64,000 nt of DNA from Mesorhizobium sp. DCY119. Its GTDB lineage: Bacteria > Pseudomonadota > Alphaproteobacteria > Rhizobiales > Rhizobiaceae. Numbering within the stretch: the first letter of the stretch is position 1; each line of letters opens with the position of its first letter. Both the position numbers and the translations under genes were made by a program. A model generated the notes under the pieces. It ran no database searches. It saw nothing but the letters and a program-made list of their open reading frames with translations, and was not told where the DNA came from. Shown here in pieces: positions 32,508-42,728 of this stretch. The DNA is taken from NCBI RefSeq assembly GCF_003590645.1, contig NZ_CP031834.1:3162501-3226500 (forward strand), written 5' to 3'.

Positions 32508-34058
32508 TTATTCGAGGAAGGTCGACGGATCGACCGGAGACGAGTTCTTGCGCACCTCGAAATGCAACCTCGGCGAGTCCGTGCTGCCGCTCATGCCCGA
32601 AAGCGCAAGCTCCTGGCCGCGCTTGACCTTCTCGCCGCGTGAAACCTTCAACTCGCTGGCGTGACCGTAGACGGTGACCAGTCCGTTCTCGTGCCGAACC
32701 AGAACGGTGTTGCCGAATTCCTTCAGCCCGTCGCCGGCATAGATGACGACGCCATTCTCGGCAGCCTTGACCGGCGTGCCCTCCGGCACCTGAATGTCGA
32801 TGCCGTCGTTGGACTTTCCGCCGCCCTTGCCGAAAGCGGTGATGACGCGGCCACGAACTGGCCAGCGCATGCGGCCGATGCCCGTGGCATCCGGTGCAGC
32901 TGAATCATCCTGCTCGACCTGCTCGATAAGTTTTTCTTTCTTCGGCGGCGTGTAGGCCACAACCGTCGGAGCCGCCGCAGTCGACGGCTTCGAGGGTACG
33001 GTCGCGCCGGTAACGACGGGATCGGCAGCCTTCGGTGCGGGCGCCGCAGCAGCCACGGTGGCAGCACCGGCAGCCGGAATCTGTAGCGTCTGGCCGATGC
33101 GGATGGTGCCGTCCTGGAGACCATTAGCCGACTTCAGCGCAGCCGAACTCACACCCGTCTTGCGGGCGATCTTGCTCAGCGTGTCGCCTTCCTGAACCTT
33201 GTAGGTTCCGGGCGCCGTCGATGCCTTGGCGTCGTTGGCAGCCGTGGCGGTCGGCTGCGGCGCATTCTCGCCTTCCTTCAGCTTCGGCGTCTGCGGCAAC
33301 ACGCCGAGATTGCCCGCAGGCGCACCCGTCGGCACCGGCACCTTGTGGGCCGGAACGTCATACTTCGTGCCTGTCGAGGACCTGGCGTCCGCAACGTTCG
33401 GATTGCTGTCGGGTGCCGAAACCGGCGCCTTGCTGGAATAGACGTAGGTCGGGATGACCACCTTCTGGCCAGCCTGCAACCCGCCCTGCTCGGAAATGCC
33501 ATTGACCTTCATCAACACATTGGCCGGCACGCCGAAGCGGCGCGAGAGATTGTAGACGGTCTCGCCTTCCTTGGCGGTGACCTGGGTGCCACCGGCACGC
33601 GACCAGCCTGCGACCTCTTCCTCGACGCTCGCCATGACCGGCTGCTTTGTCTGCGCGACGGTGCCTGTCACGGTCTGGTCTAGCGACCTTGCGGCAGCGA
33701 CCGGAGCCAAAGCCGGAGCGGGGTTGGTGGCGCGCGGCGTGTTCATCGCAGCCTGCGTCGTCGGCGGCGGAGGCAATGGCTGGGAGGAAACCGGGGTCAG
33801 CGCGCCACGGGTGACCGATTCTGTCTGGGCGGGAGCAACTGGCGCTGCCGCCATCTGAGCATCGCCCGGATAAGGCTGGTTCTGCTGCCCGAGGATCTGG
33901 CGCTGATTTGGCGTCGAGGCGGTAAAGATGTCATCGACACCGCCGCCACCGAATCGCGAGACCTGGGCGCTGCAACCCGCCGCCATGCTCGCGACCAGGA
34001 ATATGGCCGCACTGCGCGCCAGAGCGCGTTCGTTCTTGGCTAAAATACTGATTCGCAT
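32508..34058 (-). CDS. Lipoprotein with two LysM domains and a degenerate M23 peptidase domain (NlpD-like)
   Basis: A 516-aa outer-membrane lipoprotein: signal with lipobox MAAGC (Cys29), LysM 1 (about 165-210, EGETVYNLSRRFGVP), LysM 2 (about 290-335, EGDTLSKIARKTGVS), a Pro/Ala/Thr-rich linker and a C-terminal LytM/M23 domain. The first metal His of active M23 enzymes is missing (NDGIDIQVPEGTPV), although VRHENGLVTVYGHAS is kept, so it is likely an amidase activator like NlpD/EnvC. The start is ATG 34058. It closes the serS-surE-pcm cluster, the usual place of nlpD. Confidence 0.9.
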   Translation of the reverse strand: MRISILAKNERALARSAAIFLVASMAAGCSAQVSRFGGGGVDDIFTASTPNQRQILGQQNQPYPGDAQMAAAPVAPAQTESVTRGALTPVSSQPLPPPPTTQAAMNTPRATNPAPALAPVAAARSLDQTVTGTVAQTKQPVMASVEEEVAGWSRAGGTQVTAKEGETVYNLSRRFGVPANVLMKVNGISEQGGLQAGQKVVIPTYVYSSKAPVSAPDSNPNVADARSSTGTKYDVPAHKVPVPTGAPAGNLGVLPQTPKLKEGENAPQPTATAANDAKASTAPGTYKVQEGDTLSKIARKTGVSSAALKSANGLQDGTIRIGQTLQIPAAGAATVAAAAPAPKAADPVVTGATVPSKPSTAAAPTVVAYTPPKKEKLIEQVEQDDSAAPDATGIGRMRWPVRGRVITAFGKGGGKSNDGIDIQVPEGTPVKAAENGVVIYAGDGLKEFGNTVLVRHENGLVTVYGHASELKVSRGEKVKRGQELALSGMSGSTDSPRLHFEVRKNSSPVDPSTFLE

Positions 34059-34175
34059 CGCAATAACCCGCGTATACTCGATACCCAACTGGTATGATTA
34101 AAGCGCGTTAATGTTACTGGTCGGTTAAGAGGCTGGAGAAGATAGTAAGAAATACGCGAACGTGAGAGCGACGAG

Positions 34176-34826
34176 TCAGATCACCGCCGCAACGCTGCGT
34201 GCGATCGGCTGAAGACGCACGATGCCGATATCCTCGCGCTCAAAGCGGCTGCCGAGCTTGGTCAGTTTGGCCATGACCTGCTCGTCCTCGTCAGGGCCGA
34301 TCGGCGCGATCATGATGCCGCCGCTGGACAGCTGATCGACGAAGCTGCGCGGCAGGCCGTCGAACGAGGCCCAGACGACGATGCGATCGAACGGCCCCTC
34401 ACCCGCCAGCCCGTTCGAGCCGTCGGCCTGACGCACGAACGCATTGGTGATGCCGAGCGCTTCAAAACGCTGGCGCGCCTGTTCGGTCAGCGTCTTGAAG
34501 CGATCCACCGTCACCACGCGCGCGGCAAGCCGCGACATGACGGCTGCGGTATAGCCGGAGCCGGTGCCGATCTCGAGAACGCGGCTGCCGGGCTCGATTG
34601 CAAGCGCTGCGATCACCGCTGCCTGCAGATCGGCGCCCTCGATCGTCTCACCGCATTCGATCGGCAGCGTCCGCTCCGACCAGGCGATGCTGTGCCACTG
34701 CGCGGAAATGAAGGCGTGGCGCGGCGTTGCCTCGAAGGCGGTGATCATGTCCTTGGGGACGATGCCGCGCCCGCGCAACCTCAGGAGAAATGCTGCAAAG
34801 CCTTCGCGGTCGTCGATGGAGTTCAT
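34176..34826 (-). CDS. pcm: Protein-L-isoaspartate O-methyltransferase
   Basis: A 216-aa SAM-dependent enzyme that repairs isoaspartyl residues. The SAM motif [19 protein letters not shown] (about 80-98) and the [21 protein letters not shown] segment are typical. ATG 34826 overlaps the surE stop by 4 bp. A second, divergent family member lies at 63129-63803. Confidence 0.94.
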   Translation of the reverse strand: MNSIDDREGFAAFLLRLRGRGIVPKDMITAFEATPRHAFISAQWHSIAWSERTLPIECGETIEGADLQAAVIAALAIEPGSRVLEIGTGSGYTAAVMSRLAARVVTVDRFKTLTEQARQRFEALGITNAFVRQADGSNGLAGEGPFDRIVVWASFDGLPRSFVDQLSSGGIMIAPIGPDEDEQVMAKLTKLGSRFEREDIGIVRLQPIARSVAAVI

Positions 34827-35581
34827 GCCAGCGCCTTCGTCAACTGGTCGCGGATCTCATGGGCGGTAAGGTCGAGCTTCAGCGGCGTCACCGAAACGAA
34901 TTTGCTGCGCACGGCGTGAACGTCGGTGCCTTCCTTCAATTCGGGTGGCTCGCGGCCGAAACGCAGCCAGAAATAGGGAAAGCCGCGCCCGTCCGCACGC
35001 TCGTCGATCCACAGGCTGTGGACTAGCTTGCCCTGGGTGGTGACGCGGGTCGCCTCGACTTCTTCGGGCGGGCAGTTTGGGAAATTCACATTCAGGAATG
35101 TGCCGTCCGGCAGGTCGATCTTGAGCAGCCGCTGCAGCAGCGCCGGCGCCAGCGCCTCGACCGTTTCCCACGGCACCAGCCGCGCGCCGTCCTGCACATT
35201 GTATGCCTGGCTAAGCGCAATGGAGCGAATGCCGAGCATCGTGCCCTCCATCGCCCCGGCCACCGTGCCCGAATAGGTCACGTCGTCGGCGAGATTGGCA
35301 CCCGAATTGACACCGGAAAGGATCAGATCCGGCGGCTCGGGCATCACCTTGCGCACGCCCATGATGACGCAGTCCGTCGGTGTGCCGCGCACGGCGAAAT
35401 GCTTTTCGCCGATTTTGCGCAGGCGAAGCGGCTCGGAGATCGACAGCGAGTGGGCAAAGCCGGACTGGTCCGTCTCCGGTGCGACCACCCAGACATCGTC
35501 GGACAGCGTGCGCGCTATGCGCTCGAGGCAGGCCAGACCTTCGGCGTGGATGCCATCATCATTGGTCAGGAGAATGCGCAT
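34823..35581 (-). CDS. surE: 5'/3'-nucleotidase SurE
   Basis: A 252-aa phosphatase. The metal site begins [14 protein letters not shown] (residues 2-15), with [24 protein letters not shown] (about 88-111) completing it. It sits 5 bp after serS and overlaps pcm, the classic serS-surE-pcm order linked to stationary-phase survival. Confidence 0.97.
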   Translation of the reverse strand: MRILLTNDDGIHAEGLACLERIARTLSDDVWVVAPETDQSGFAHSLSISEPLRLRKIGEKHFAVRGTPTDCVIMGVRKVMPEPPDLILSGVNSGANLADDVTYSGTVAGAMEGTMLGIRSIALSQAYNVQDGARLVPWETVEALAPALLQRLLKIDLPDGTFLNVNFPNCPPEEVEATRVTTQGKLVHSLWIDERADGRGFPYFWLRFGREPPELKEGTDVHAVRSKFVSVTPLKLDLTAHEIRDQLTKALA

Positions 35582-35586
35582 AAGGG

Positions 35587-36891
35587 TCAGTTCGCCTCGA
35601 TCTTGGCTGCGCCGCCCATGTAAGGACGCAGAACTTCAGGAATGGTTACGCTGCCATCCTCGTTCTGGTAATTTTCAAGCACCGCGATCAGCGCGCGACC
35701 GACAGCCGTGCCCGAACCGTTGAGCGTGTGGACGAAGCGCGTCGCCTTCTCGTCCTTGACGCGATAGCGGGCATCCATGCGCCGCGCCTGGAAATCGCCG
35801 CAGACCGAGCAGGACGAGATTTCGCGATAGGCGTTCTGGCCCGGCAGCCAGACCTCGATGTCGTAGGTCTTGCGCGCGCCGAACCCCATGTCGCCGGTGC
35901 ACAGCGTGACGGTGCGGAACGGCAGTTCAAGGCGCTTCAGCACCTCCTCCGCGCATTGCGTCATGCGCTCATGCTCGGCAATCGAGCTGTCGGCATCGGT
36001 GATCGAGACCAGTTCGACCTTGTAGAACTGATGCTGGCGCAGCATGCCGCGCGTGTCGCGACCGGCCGAGCCGGCTTCCGAGCGGAAGCAAGGGGTCAAC
36101 GCCGTCATGCGCAGCGGCAGTTTTTCCTGCGCCAGGATTTCCTCGCGGACGAGGTTGGTGAGCGGGACTTCGGCGGTGGGGATGAGGCCCAAGCGACCGT
36201 CGCCGTGAGGCACGAAAAAGAGGTCATCTTCGAACTTCGGCAGCTGATTGGTGCCGAACAGAACCTCGTCGCGAACCAGCAGTGGCGGGATTACCTCCTG
36301 ATAGCCGTGCTCGGTCGTGTGCAGGTCGAGCATGAACTGGCCGATGGCGCGCTCGAGCCGCGCAAGCTTGCCCTTCAGCACTGTAAATCGGCTGCCTGAA
36401 AGCTTTGCGGCGCGCTCGAAATCCATCAGGCCGAGCGCCTCGCCGATCTCGAAATGCTCCTTCACCCAGTTCGGACGCTGCTTTATCGCGCCTACCTTGC
36501 GGACTTCGACATTGTCGTTTTCGTCAGCGCCGACCGGAACGTCATCAAACGGCACGTTGGGAATGACGGCCAGTGCATCTTCCAGCGCCTTGTCGAGTTC
36601 GCGCTCGCGCGCCTCGCCATTCTGGATGAAGCTCTTGATGTCGGCGACTTCAAGCTTGAGCTGTTCGGCAAGCACCGAATCGCCTGAGCGCATGGCGTTG
36701 CCGATTTCCTTCGACGCGGCGTTGCGGCGCTCCTGCCGGACCTGGAGTTCGCCAAGATGCGCGCGGCGCTGCTCGTCCTTCAACAGCAGATCATCGACGG
36801 TTGCCTGCGCCTCGTCCGAGGACCATGAGCGCTTCACCAGGGCGTCAACGAGGGCTTTCGGGTTCTCGCGAATCCATTTGATGTCAAGCAT
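35587..36891 (-). CDS. serS: Seryl-tRNA synthetase
   Basis: A 434-aa class II synthetase with an N-terminal long coiled coil (about 30-100) that binds the tRNA-Ser variable arm. The catalytic core carries motif 2 ([25 protein letters not shown]) and motif 3 ([22 protein letters not shown]). Full length. It lies in the tatC-serS-surE run. Confidence 0.98.
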   Translation of the reverse strand: MLDIKWIRENPKALVDALVKRSWSSDEAQATVDDLLLKDEQRRAHLGELQVRQERRNAASKEIGNAMRSGDSVLAEQLKLEVADIKSFIQNGEARERELDKALEDALAVIPNVPFDDVPVGADENDNVEVRKVGAIKQRPNWVKEHFEIGEALGLMDFERAAKLSGSRFTVLKGKLARLERAIGQFMLDLHTTEHGYQEVIPPLLVRDEVLFGTNQLPKFEDDLFFVPHGDGRLGLIPTAEVPLTNLVREEILAQEKLPLRMTALTPCFRSEAGSAGRDTRGMLRQHQFYKVELVSITDADSSIAEHERMTQCAEEVLKRLELPFRTVTLCTGDMGFGARKTYDIEVWLPGQNAYREISSCSVCGDFQARRMDARYRVKDEKATRFVHTLNGSGTAVGRALIAVLENYQNEDGSVTIPEVLRPYMGGAAKIEAN

Positions 36892-36952
36892 GTCAGAAGT
36901 CCGGTCGCAGTATGAGTTCTAGAGGCGGCCGCGACGGCGGATCGAAAGGCTG

Positions 36953-37825
36953 TCAGCTCGCGGCGGTACCGTCTCCAGTCCCACTCAATGGCGCTTTTTC
37001 GGCTACCGCTTCAGCGGCTTCCTTTTTCTCGCGCGCCACGCGTTCCTGTTCGCGATTCCGTTCGATCATCCGGGCGGTCCAGATTGAAATCTCGTAAAGA
37101 AGGATGGTGGGAAGGGCAAGACCGATCTGGCTGACCGGGTCGGGCGGGGTCAGCACCGCTGCCACGATGAAGGCCAGCACGATCGCCCATTTGCGCTTGT
37201 CGATCAGCGCCTGCGACGACAACAGCCCGACACGCACCATAAGCGTGGTGACGACCGGAAGCTGAAACACCAGGCCGAACGAAAAGATCAGCGTCATGAT
37301 CAGGCTGAGATATTCCGAAACCTTCGGCAGAAGCGAAATCTGCACATGGTCGTCCGTGCCGGCCTGCTGCATGGCCAGGAAGAACCACATCACCATCGGG
37401 GTGAAGAAGAAGTAGACCAGCGATGCGCCCATCAGGAACAGGATGGGCGACGCGATCAGGAACGGCAAAAACGCACTGCGTTCGTTCTTGTAGAGGCCGG
37501 GAGCGACGAATTTGTAGATCTGGGCGGCAATAAGCGGAAAGGCGATGACCAGGCCGCCGAACATGGCCAACTTGATCTGCGTGAAGAAGAATTCCTGCGG
37601 CGCCGTATAGATCAGCTCGACCTTGTGCGGGTCGAGGCCGGCCCATGCGGTCGCCCATTTGAACGGGATGACCAGCAGGTTGAACAACTGCTTGGCGAAG
37701 AAGAAACAGCCGAGGAAGGCTACGAAAAACCCACCGATCGCCCAGATAAGGCGCGTGCGCAGTTCGATCAGATGCTCGATCAGCGGGGCCGATGACTTTT
37801 CGATTTCGTCTTCCGGTTCACTCAC
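36953..37825 (-). CDS. tatC: Sec-independent protein translocase subunit TatC
   Basis: A 290-aa six-helix membrane protein that receives twin-arginine signal peptides. The conserved HLIELRTRLI N-terminus and the periplasmic Glu/Pro-rich loops are visible, followed by a 40-residue charged tail. ATG 37825 overlaps the tatB stop by 4 bp. Confidence 0.97.
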   Translation of the reverse strand: MSEPEDEIEKSSAPLIEHLIELRTRLIWAIGGFFVAFLGCFFFAKQLFNLLVIPFKWATAWAGLDPHKVELIYTAPQEFFFTQIKLAMFGGLVIAFPLIAAQIYKFVAPGLYKNERSAFLPFLIASPILFLMGASLVYFFFTPMVMWFFLAMQQAGTDDHVQISLLPKVSEYLSLIMTLIFSFGLVFQLPVVTTLMVRVGLLSSQALIDKRKWAIVLAFIVAAVLTPPDPVSQIGLALPTILLYEISIWTARMIERNREQERVAREKKEAAEAVAEKAPLSGTGDGTAAS

Positions 37826-38529
37826 TTGGCAGTTCCCGCTGGTTTTTTCTTGGTCGTTGCCGGCTTGGCCGGACTTTTTGCCGTAGCCTTGGCGGGCTTG
37901 GCTGCGGCTGGTTTGGCTGCCGGCTGTTCAGCAGCAACCTTGCTTGCGGCTTTCGGCGCAGCAGCTTTGGCAGCGGGCTTGGCTGCCACCGGTGCTTTCA
38001 CAGCCGCTTTCGGTGCTGCGGCAGCCTTGGCAGGCTTGGAGGCTGGCGCTGACTTGGCAGGCTTGGCGACAGGCGCGGGCTCCTGCGTTGTCGCTGGAAA
38101 TACCGGCGCCGCAGTTGGCATCGCTTCAGGACCGGCAACGCCGGGCATGGTGGTCGCACCATTCTTCAACGGCTCGGCCGCATGCACCGCATCGGAAGCA
38201 GGTTCCGCCGCCGTGGAGGGCTTCGGCTTCATCGCCGCGTCGAGACCAGCACGCACATCCGACGCCGCCTTTTCGAACGGATTGAGCTGCTTCTTGATCT
38301 CGGCGGTCGGGTTCAGGCTGCGCAACTCATCGACGGACTTCTTGACGTCGTCGAGCTCGGCTTCTTTCAAAGCCTCGTTGAATTGCTTTTGGAAATCGCC
38401 CGCCATGGTGCGCAGTTTCGCCGTCGTTTTGCCGAACGTGCGCAGCATGCGCGGCAAATCCTTCGGCCCGACGACCACGATCATAACGACCGCGATCACC
38501 AGCATTTCGGTCCAGCCGATATCAAACAT
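37822..38529 (-). CDS. tatB: Sec-independent protein translocase subunit TatB
   Basis: A 235-aa protein starting MFDIGWTEMLVIAVVMIVVVGPKDLP (one membrane helix and an amphipathic helix with the TatB Glu-x-Leu/Gly-Pro hinge). It has a long Ala/Lys/Pro low-complexity tail (about 120-235), much longer than E. coli TatB (171 aa) but usual in rhizobia. Confidence 0.95.
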   Translation of the reverse strand: MFDIGWTEMLVIAVVMIVVVGPKDLPRMLRTFGKTTAKLRTMAGDFQKQFNEALKEAELDDVKKSVDELRSLNPTAEIKKQLNPFEKAASDVRAGLDAAMKPKPSTAAEPASDAVHAAEPLKNGATTMPGVAGPEAMPTAAPVFPATTQEPAPVAKPAKSAPASKPAKAAAAPKAAVKAPVAAKPAAKAAAPKAASKVAAEQPAAKPAAAKPAKATAKSPAKPATTKKKPAGTAK

Positions 38530-38560
38530 GACTATCCAACCTGACTAGCTGGGAAACGGT

Positions 38561-38797
38561 TCAGCTCTTGCTGGCCTTTTCCTTGGCTGCCTGGATGGTC
38601 TCGTCGGAGCGATGCTCCACGGTCCGGCCATCGACGGTCTTGACGCCTTCATCAGCGTCCTCGTCAGACATGCCTTTCTTGAAGCTCTTGATGCCCTTAG
38701 CCATGTCGCCCATCAGTTCCGGGATCTTGCCACGGCCAAACAGCAGCAGAACCACAACCAGCACGATGAGCCAGTGCCATATCGAAAACGAACCCAT
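38561..38797 (-). CDS. tatA: Sec-independent protein translocase subunit TatA
   Basis: A 78-aa pore subunit: membrane helix [16 protein letters not shown], the hinge and amphipathic helix with [23 protein letters not shown], and an acidic tail. First gene of tatABC. tatB begins 31 bp downstream. Confidence 0.97.
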   Translation of the reverse strand: MGSFSIWHWLIVLVVVLLLFGRGKIPELMGDMAKGIKSFKKGMSDEDADEGVKTVDGRTVEHRSDETIQAAKEKASKS

Positions 38798-38832
38798 TGT
38801 AACTCTCTCTCGAACGATTTCCTGAGATTGAT

Positions 38833-39939
38833 CTATGCGCTTTCGCGCTGCGTTTCAAACATAAGTACGTCAGACTTTCGCAAGGAAAGCCAGATGTCAC
38901 GTGCTTTGGCAGACAAAGCGCCGCAGCGTATGCGGGCACGCACAGGCTTTTCAGCACCTGAGACGGCGAATTCCAGCAATTCCACAACGCCGAGGAAGCG
39001 GCGTGACAGGATTCTTGCCTCGATTTCACCTTCCGTTTCGCTGACGTCGAAGCCTGTCAGCCGCACCGCCACCGTCGCTTTCGCGCCTTCGGAGAGGTCC
39101 GGCGACGGAATCTTGCCCACCGGCGTGTCCACCGCACCATTCGCAACCCGGCCAGCGAAGACGTTAAGCTCGGAAAAGAATCCGGCTGCAAAGAGATTCG
39201 CAGGGCGGAGATAAAGCTCCTCGGCACGGCCGGATTGGACAAGGCGGCCGTCCCTGAGAAGCGCGATCCGGTCTGCCATGCGCATCGCTTCCTCGGCGTC
39301 ATGCGTCACGACAATCGCGGTCGCACGGCTTTCGCGCAGGATCGCCAACGTTTCGGCGCGCACATTGTCCTTGAGGCGCGAATCGAGCCCGGAAAACGGC
39401 TCGTCCATCAAAAGCACCGCCGGACGTGGCGCCAAGGCGCGCGCCAGCGCCACACGCTGCTGTTCGCCACCGGACAGCACATGCGGATAAGAACCTGCGT
39501 AATGTTCCAGCCCGACGCGTGACAGCGCGATCAAAGCCTCGCGCCGCGCCTCTTCGCCCGAAAGCGCGGTCAGTCCAAAGCGGACATTGTCCAGGATGGT
39601 CAGATGCGGAAACAGCGCGAAATCCTGGAAGACAAGGCCGATCGAGCGTTTTTCCGGCGGCAGGAAGATCGACGGCCCCGCGATCTCGCGATCGTTGAGC
39701 AGAACGCGCCCGGTCGACTGGCTTTCGATCCCGGCCGCAATGCGAAGCAGCGTCGTCTTGCCAGAGCCGGAGGGTCCAAGCAGGCACAGAACCTCGCCCG
39801 GCTCAGCGGCGAGCGAAACGTCGCGCAGCGTCTCGGCTTCCGGCCCAAATGAATGGCAGATATTTTCGAAAGCAAGGCGCGCGGCAAAAGTGACACCCGC
39901 GGTCACCCGGCTTGCGGTCTGCGCTTCCCCATTCTTCAC
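38833..39939 (-). CDS. Solitary ABC transporter ATP-binding protein (FbpC/PotA-like)
   Basis: A 368-aa cytoplasmic ATPase with Walker [10 protein letters not shown] (about 54-62), Q-loop [11 protein letters not shown], signature [15 protein letters not shown], Walker [12 protein letters not shown] and the H-loop [11 protein letters not shown]-terminal MOBE/TOBE-like domain follows (about 270-365), as in ferric-iron and polyamine importers. No permease or binding protein is adjacent. It interrupts the scpB-tatA neighbourhood. The start is GTG 39939; a GTG 33 bp downstream is also possible. Confidence 0.9.
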   Translation of the reverse strand: MKNGEAQTASRVTAGVTFAARLAFENICHSFGPEAETLRDVSLAAEPGEVLCLLGPSGSGKTTLLRIAAGIESQSTGRVLLNDREIAGPSIFLPPEKRSIGLVFQDFALFPHLTILDNVRFGLTALSGEEARREALIALSRVGLEHYAGSYPHVLSGGEQQRVALARALAPRPAVLLMDEPFSGLDSRLKDNVRAETLAILRESRATAIVVTHDAEEAMRMADRIALLRDGRLVQSGRAEELYLRPANLFAAGFFSELNVFAGRVANGAVDTPVGKIPSPDLSEGAKATVAVRLTGFDVSETEGEIEARILSRRFLGVVELLEFAVSGAEKPVRARIRCGALSAKARDIWLSLRKSDVLMFETQRESA

Positions 39940-39973
39940 TTAAAACACAACCCTTGACCCAACCCGGCCCTGG

Positions 39974-40708
39974 TCAATCATCTGTAACCTTGGGTGTCAA
40001 CAGCCCGAGCTCTTCAAGGTCGATATCGGTCAGCGGATCTTCGTCTTCGGTCAGCAGATCAAGATCGGATGGCGGAAGCGGGACAGAGAAATTCGACGGC
40101 ATCCGGGCCGACAACAGCCCTGCTCCCTTCAGCTCTTCCATACCCGGCAGATCGCGGATTTCTTCGAGTGCGAAATGGTCGAGGAATTTTTCGGTGGTGC
40201 CATAGGTAACAGGCCGGCCGGGCGTGCGGCGACGACCGCGCATCCGCACCCACTCCGTTTCCATCAGCGTGTCGAGCGTGCCTTTCGAGGTTTCAACACC
40301 GCGGATGTCCTCGATCTCGGCCCGCGTCACCGGTTGATGATAGGCGATAATGGCCAGCACCTCGAGAGCGGCGCGCGACAGCTTCTTCTGCTGTATGGCG
40401 TCGCGGTTCATCAGGAAGGCCAGATCGCCGGCTGTCCGGAAAGCCCAGGCGTCGCCGACACGAACGAGGTTCACGCCGCGCCGCGCATAGATTTTCTGCA
40501 GTTCGGCCATTGCAGCACGAACGTCGACACCTTCAGGCAGACGTGCCGTAAGCTGCTTTTCGGTCACCGGCTCGGAGCTGGCGAAGACGATGGCCTCGGC
40601 CATGCGCGCAGCCTCCGCCAGAATCAGGCGCTCTGCCGGATTGCGTTCGGCCTCGGCCTCTTCATCAACCGTGAACGGGATCACCGTGGCATTTGCGCTG
40701 TCACTCAT
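39974..40708 (-). CDS. scpB: Segregation and condensation protein ScpB
   Basis: A 244-aa protein with two winged-helix domains (LILAEAARMAEAIVFASSEP, LEVLAIIAYHQPVTRAEIEDIRGV, VTYGTTEKFLDHFALEEIRDLP) that binds ScpA in the SMC condensin complex. ATG 40708 overlaps the scpA stop by 4 bp. Confidence 0.96.
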   Translation of the reverse strand: MSDSANATVIPFTVDEEAEAERNPAERLILAEAARMAEAIVFASSEPVTEKQLTARLPEGVDVRAAMAELQKIYARRGVNLVRVGDAWAFRTAGDLAFLMNRDAIQQKKLSRAALEVLAIIAYHQPVTRAEIEDIRGVETSKGTLDTLMETEWVRMRGRRRTPGRPVTYGTTEKFLDHFALEEIRDLPGMEELKGAGLLSARMPSNFSVPLPPSDLDLLTEDEDPLTDIDLEELGLLTPKVTDD

Positions 40709-41505
40709 GGCGCACCTTCGATTGCTTTCTCGGCCGGCGCGCGGCTGCGCAGATAGAGCGGCGCGAAGGCATCCTGCTGCCGCATCTCTATATGCCCCTC
40801 GCGCACCAATTCCAGCGTGGCGGCAAAAGAGCTGGCGATGGCCGTAGCACGCTCCTCGGGAGTGGTCATGTATACGAGCAGGAACTGATCGAGCGCCGTC
40901 CAGTCCTTGAACGACCCGACCAGGCGGGTGAGGATGTCGCGCGCTTCCTTCAGCGACCAGACGCCACGCTTGGCGATCCGTACATTGGTAATCGCCTGCC
41001 GTTGCCGCTGGATGGCGTAGGCGGTCAACAGATCGTAGAGCGAGGCCGAATATTCGTTTTTCTTGTCAACGATGACCATTTCCGGCATGCCGCGCGCGAA
41101 AACGTCACGGCCAAGCCGGTTGCGATTGACGAGCCGCGAGGCCGCGTCCCGCATGGCTTCAAGCCGCTTGAGGCGAAATTGCAGGACAGCGGCAAGTTCC
41201 TCGCCGCTCTCGCCTTCGTCGCCGGGCTGCTTGGGAATGAGCAGCTTGGATTTCAGGAAAGCGAGCCAAGCCGCCATGACGAGATAGTCGGCGGCGAGTT
41301 CCAGCCGGATGGCCCGGGCGCTGTCGATGAATTTCAGATATTGCTCGGCCAGCGCCAGGATCGAGATGCGGGAGAGGTCGACCTTCTGGTTGCGCGCCAG
41401 ATGCAAGAGGAGATCAAGCGGGCCTTCGAAGCCGGCAACGTCGACCTGCATCGCTGGTTCGCTGACGCCGCGTGAATCGTCGTTTTCCGCCCAGAGACGG
41501 TCCAT
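40705..41505 (-). CDS. scpA: Segregation and condensation protein ScpA
   Basis: A 266-aa kleisin with N-terminal FEGPLDLLLHLARNQKVDLSRI and the LADYLVMAAWLAFLKSKLLIP-like segment, and a C-terminal winged helix. ATG 41505 (MDRLW) has GGGAAGG 8 nt upstream. An in-frame TTG at 41547 with AAGG upstream is an alternative that would add 14 residues. It bridges SMC heads for chromosome segregation. Confidence 0.95.
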   Translation of the reverse strand: MDRLWAENDDSRGVSEPAMQVDVAGFEGPLDLLLHLARNQKVDLSRISILALAEQYLKFIDSARAIRLELAADYLVMAAWLAFLKSKLLIPKQPGDEGESGEELAAVLQFRLKRLEAMRDAASRLVNRNRLGRDVFARGMPEMVIVDKKNEYSASLYDLLTAYAIQRQRQAITNVRIAKRGVWSLKEARDILTRLVGSFKDWTALDQFLLVYMTTPEERATAIASSFAATLELVREGHIEMRQQDAFAPLYLRSRAPAEKAIEGAP

Positions 41506-41580
41506 CGGCGTGGCCTTCCCGGCCCGGCTCTCCAATGTCTCCGCCAATTCGGTGCCTTCTCTCCTTAAAATCGGCGGCGT

Positions 41581-42600
41581 CTATGCCACCGCTTCGAAAT
41601 AGTTCGCAAACTCGGCCCGTATCTGCGCCTCGTCGGCTGCATCGCGCTCACGAATGTAGCTTAGCGCACGATCGGCGCGTTGCAGCGACTTTCCTGCAAG
41701 CGCCGTGGTGCGTGAAGCTATGCCCGTCATTTCTTCCATCACCCCATTGCAGTGAAGGACCAGATCGCATCCAGCCGCAAGGATCGAAGCGGCTTTGGAC
41801 GGGAAATCCCCAGAAAGTGCCTTCATCGACGTATCGTCACTGACCAGCAGGCCGTCAAAACCGATCTCACCGCGCACGATCTCCCGGATTACCTTCGCGG
41901 AAGTGGTCGCGGGGCCATCAGGATCGATCGCCGAATAGACAACATGGGCGGTCATTGCGATCGGCAGATGACTTAGCGCCTTGAACGGGGCGAAATCATG
42001 GGCCCGCAATTCCTCGATCGGCGTATCGACGGTCGGCAGTTCGAAATGCGTATCCGAGAATGCCCGACCGTGCCCGGGAATGTGTTTCATCACCGGCAGA
42101 ACGCCGCCGGAAAGCAGTCCTTCGGCCGCAGCCTTGCCCAATGCCATCACGCTTTGCGGCTCCTTGCCATAAGCGCGGGTACCGATGACATCGCTTGCAC
42201 CCTCAATCGGTACATCCAGAACCGGCAGGCAGTCGGCCGTTATGCCGAGACGCAGGAGATCGAAGGCATGCAGCCGTGCCAGAAGCCAAGCCGCGCGCAG
42301 GCCTGCCTTGCGATCGCTCCTGTAGAGTGCGCCAAGGGCTGCACCGGCCGGATAATTGGGCGCGATCGGCGGGCGCAGACGTTGAACCCGGCCGCCTTCC
42401 TGATCGATGAAGACCGGCGCTTCCGGCCGACCAACGCTGTCACGCATGGAAGCGACCAGATCGCGAATCTGCTCCGGGTCGCCGATGTTGCGGGCAAACA
42501 GGATGAACCCCCAGGGGCGTTCATCGCCGTAAAAGCGAATTTCATCAGAAGTGAGCGTTTTCCCGGCACAGCCAAGGATCATGGATTTTGATTCGGTCAT
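41581..42600 (-). CDS. nagZ: Beta-N-acetylhexosaminidase NagZ (GH3)
   Basis: A 339-aa cytoplasmic glycosidase of peptidoglycan recycling. The GH3 marks are FIDQEGGRVQRLRPP, the KHIPGHGRAFSDTHFELP general acid/base loop with its His, and the nucleophile Asp in LLVSDDTSMKAL. Starts at ATG 42600. NagZ next to scpA is the usual alphaproteobacterial order. Confidence 0.96.
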   Translation of the reverse strand: MTESKSMILGCAGKTLTSDEIRFYGDERPWGFILFARNIGDPEQIRDLVASMRDSVGRPEAPVFIDQEGGRVQRLRPPIAPNYPAGAALGALYRSDRKAGLRAAWLLARLHAFDLLRLGITADCLPVLDVPIEGASDVIGTRAYGKEPQSVMALGKAAAEGLLSGGVLPVMKHIPGHGRAFSDTHFELPTVDTPIEELRAHDFAPFKALSHLPIAMTAHVVYSAIDPDGPATTSAKVIREIVRGEIGFDGLLVSDDTSMKALSGDFPSKAASILAAGCDLVLHCNGVMEEMTGIASRTTALAGKSLQRADRALSYIRERDAADEAQIRAEFANYFEAVA

Positions 42601-42671
42601 GGCCCTCAGATTAGAGCAACATGGGCTTCGAGGGAATCCATTCGAAATCGGCTATCGGCCCTGCGCAAAGC

Positions 42672-42702
42672 AAAACCGGCGCGAACATGTCGCGCCGGTT
42701 TT
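42672..42702 (-). terminator. Intrinsic terminator of the SPOR-domain gene
   Basis: Stem AAAACCGGCGCGA (42672-42684)/TCGCGCCGGTTTT (42690-42702) with a 5-nt loop, just downstream of the SPOR gene stop. On the minus strand the stem ends in a U-run. Confidence 0.85.
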
Positions 42703-42728
42703 CATTCTCTTCGAATTTTGCCAGTTGC

